From: an uncultured Clostridia bacterium
Lineage (GTDB): Bacteria > Bacillota > Clostridia > Christensenellales > Aristaeellaceae
Reading direction: 5' to 3'
Assembly (NCBI GenBank): GCA_946409855.1
Contig: CAMJXZ010000247.1
Span: forward strand, 1 to 5,198
Length of the DNA: 5,198 nucleotides
The position numbers and the translations under genes are program-made. The notes beneath the pieces were generated by a model. It ran no database searches. It was not told the DNA's origin and worked only from the letters and a program-made list of their open reading frames with translations. Shown one piece after another: positions 5,145 through 5,198 of this stretch; the stretch's first letter is position 1, and each line of letters opens with the position of its first letter.

Positions 5145-5198
5145 TACTGATTCGCGCCTAAACCATGCACATCTGCGGGCGTCTTTTGCGCCATCTCT

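Overview
The window reads as a chromosomal segment of a GC-rich, Gram-positive, probably anaerobic bacterium of the class Clostridia. Support comes from GGAGG-type ribosome binding sites, sigma-A promoters in the spacers, a stand-alone metallophosphoesterase of a type common in Firmicutes, a Cys-motif flavodoxin-fold protein typical of anaerobic Firmicutes, and a GC-rich palindromic repeat like those dispersed in gut and rumen Clostridia. The genus cannot be read from the sequence.

Layout. Positions 1-85 hold two hairpins in a row, at least one a good intrinsic terminator, presumably ending a + strand gene left of the window. Positions 86-600 hold no convincing gene. This stretch is full of GC-rich palindromes, carries two diverged copies of one repeat unit about 240-250 bp apart, and has an orphan promoter-like sequence in an AT-rich island (330-400). 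Positions 610-1893 are a minus-strand transcription unit: a strong promoter, a double zinc-ribbon protein with an acidic tail, a metallophosphoesterase starting on GTG 3 bp after the upstream stop, and an intrinsic terminator. The 220-bp divergent spacer (1812-2031) has facing promoters with the same -35 hexamer and three small palindromes between them.

The + strand then carries a flavoprotein with a CxxCxxCx5C motif (2032-2661). A signal-peptide-bearing alpha/beta hydrolase follows (2675-3544), 13 bp away and probably in the same operon. Last is an FGGY carbohydrate kinase of the xylulokinase/ribulokinase type (3612-5144) with its own near-consensus promoter. The final 54 bases (5145-5198) show no clear gene or terminator.

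How they fit together. The minus-strand pair looks like a translationally coupled unit. The flavoprotein and hydrolase look co-transcribed, but no shared pathway is evident. The kinase suits pentose or related sugar catabolism, but no isomerase, epimerase, transporter or regulator lies in the window. I see no mobile element, CRISPR array, phage or defence system, and most of the coding content belongs to recognisable families. The least explained parts are the palindromic intergenic region, the zinc-ribbon/phosphoesterase pair and the divergent control region.
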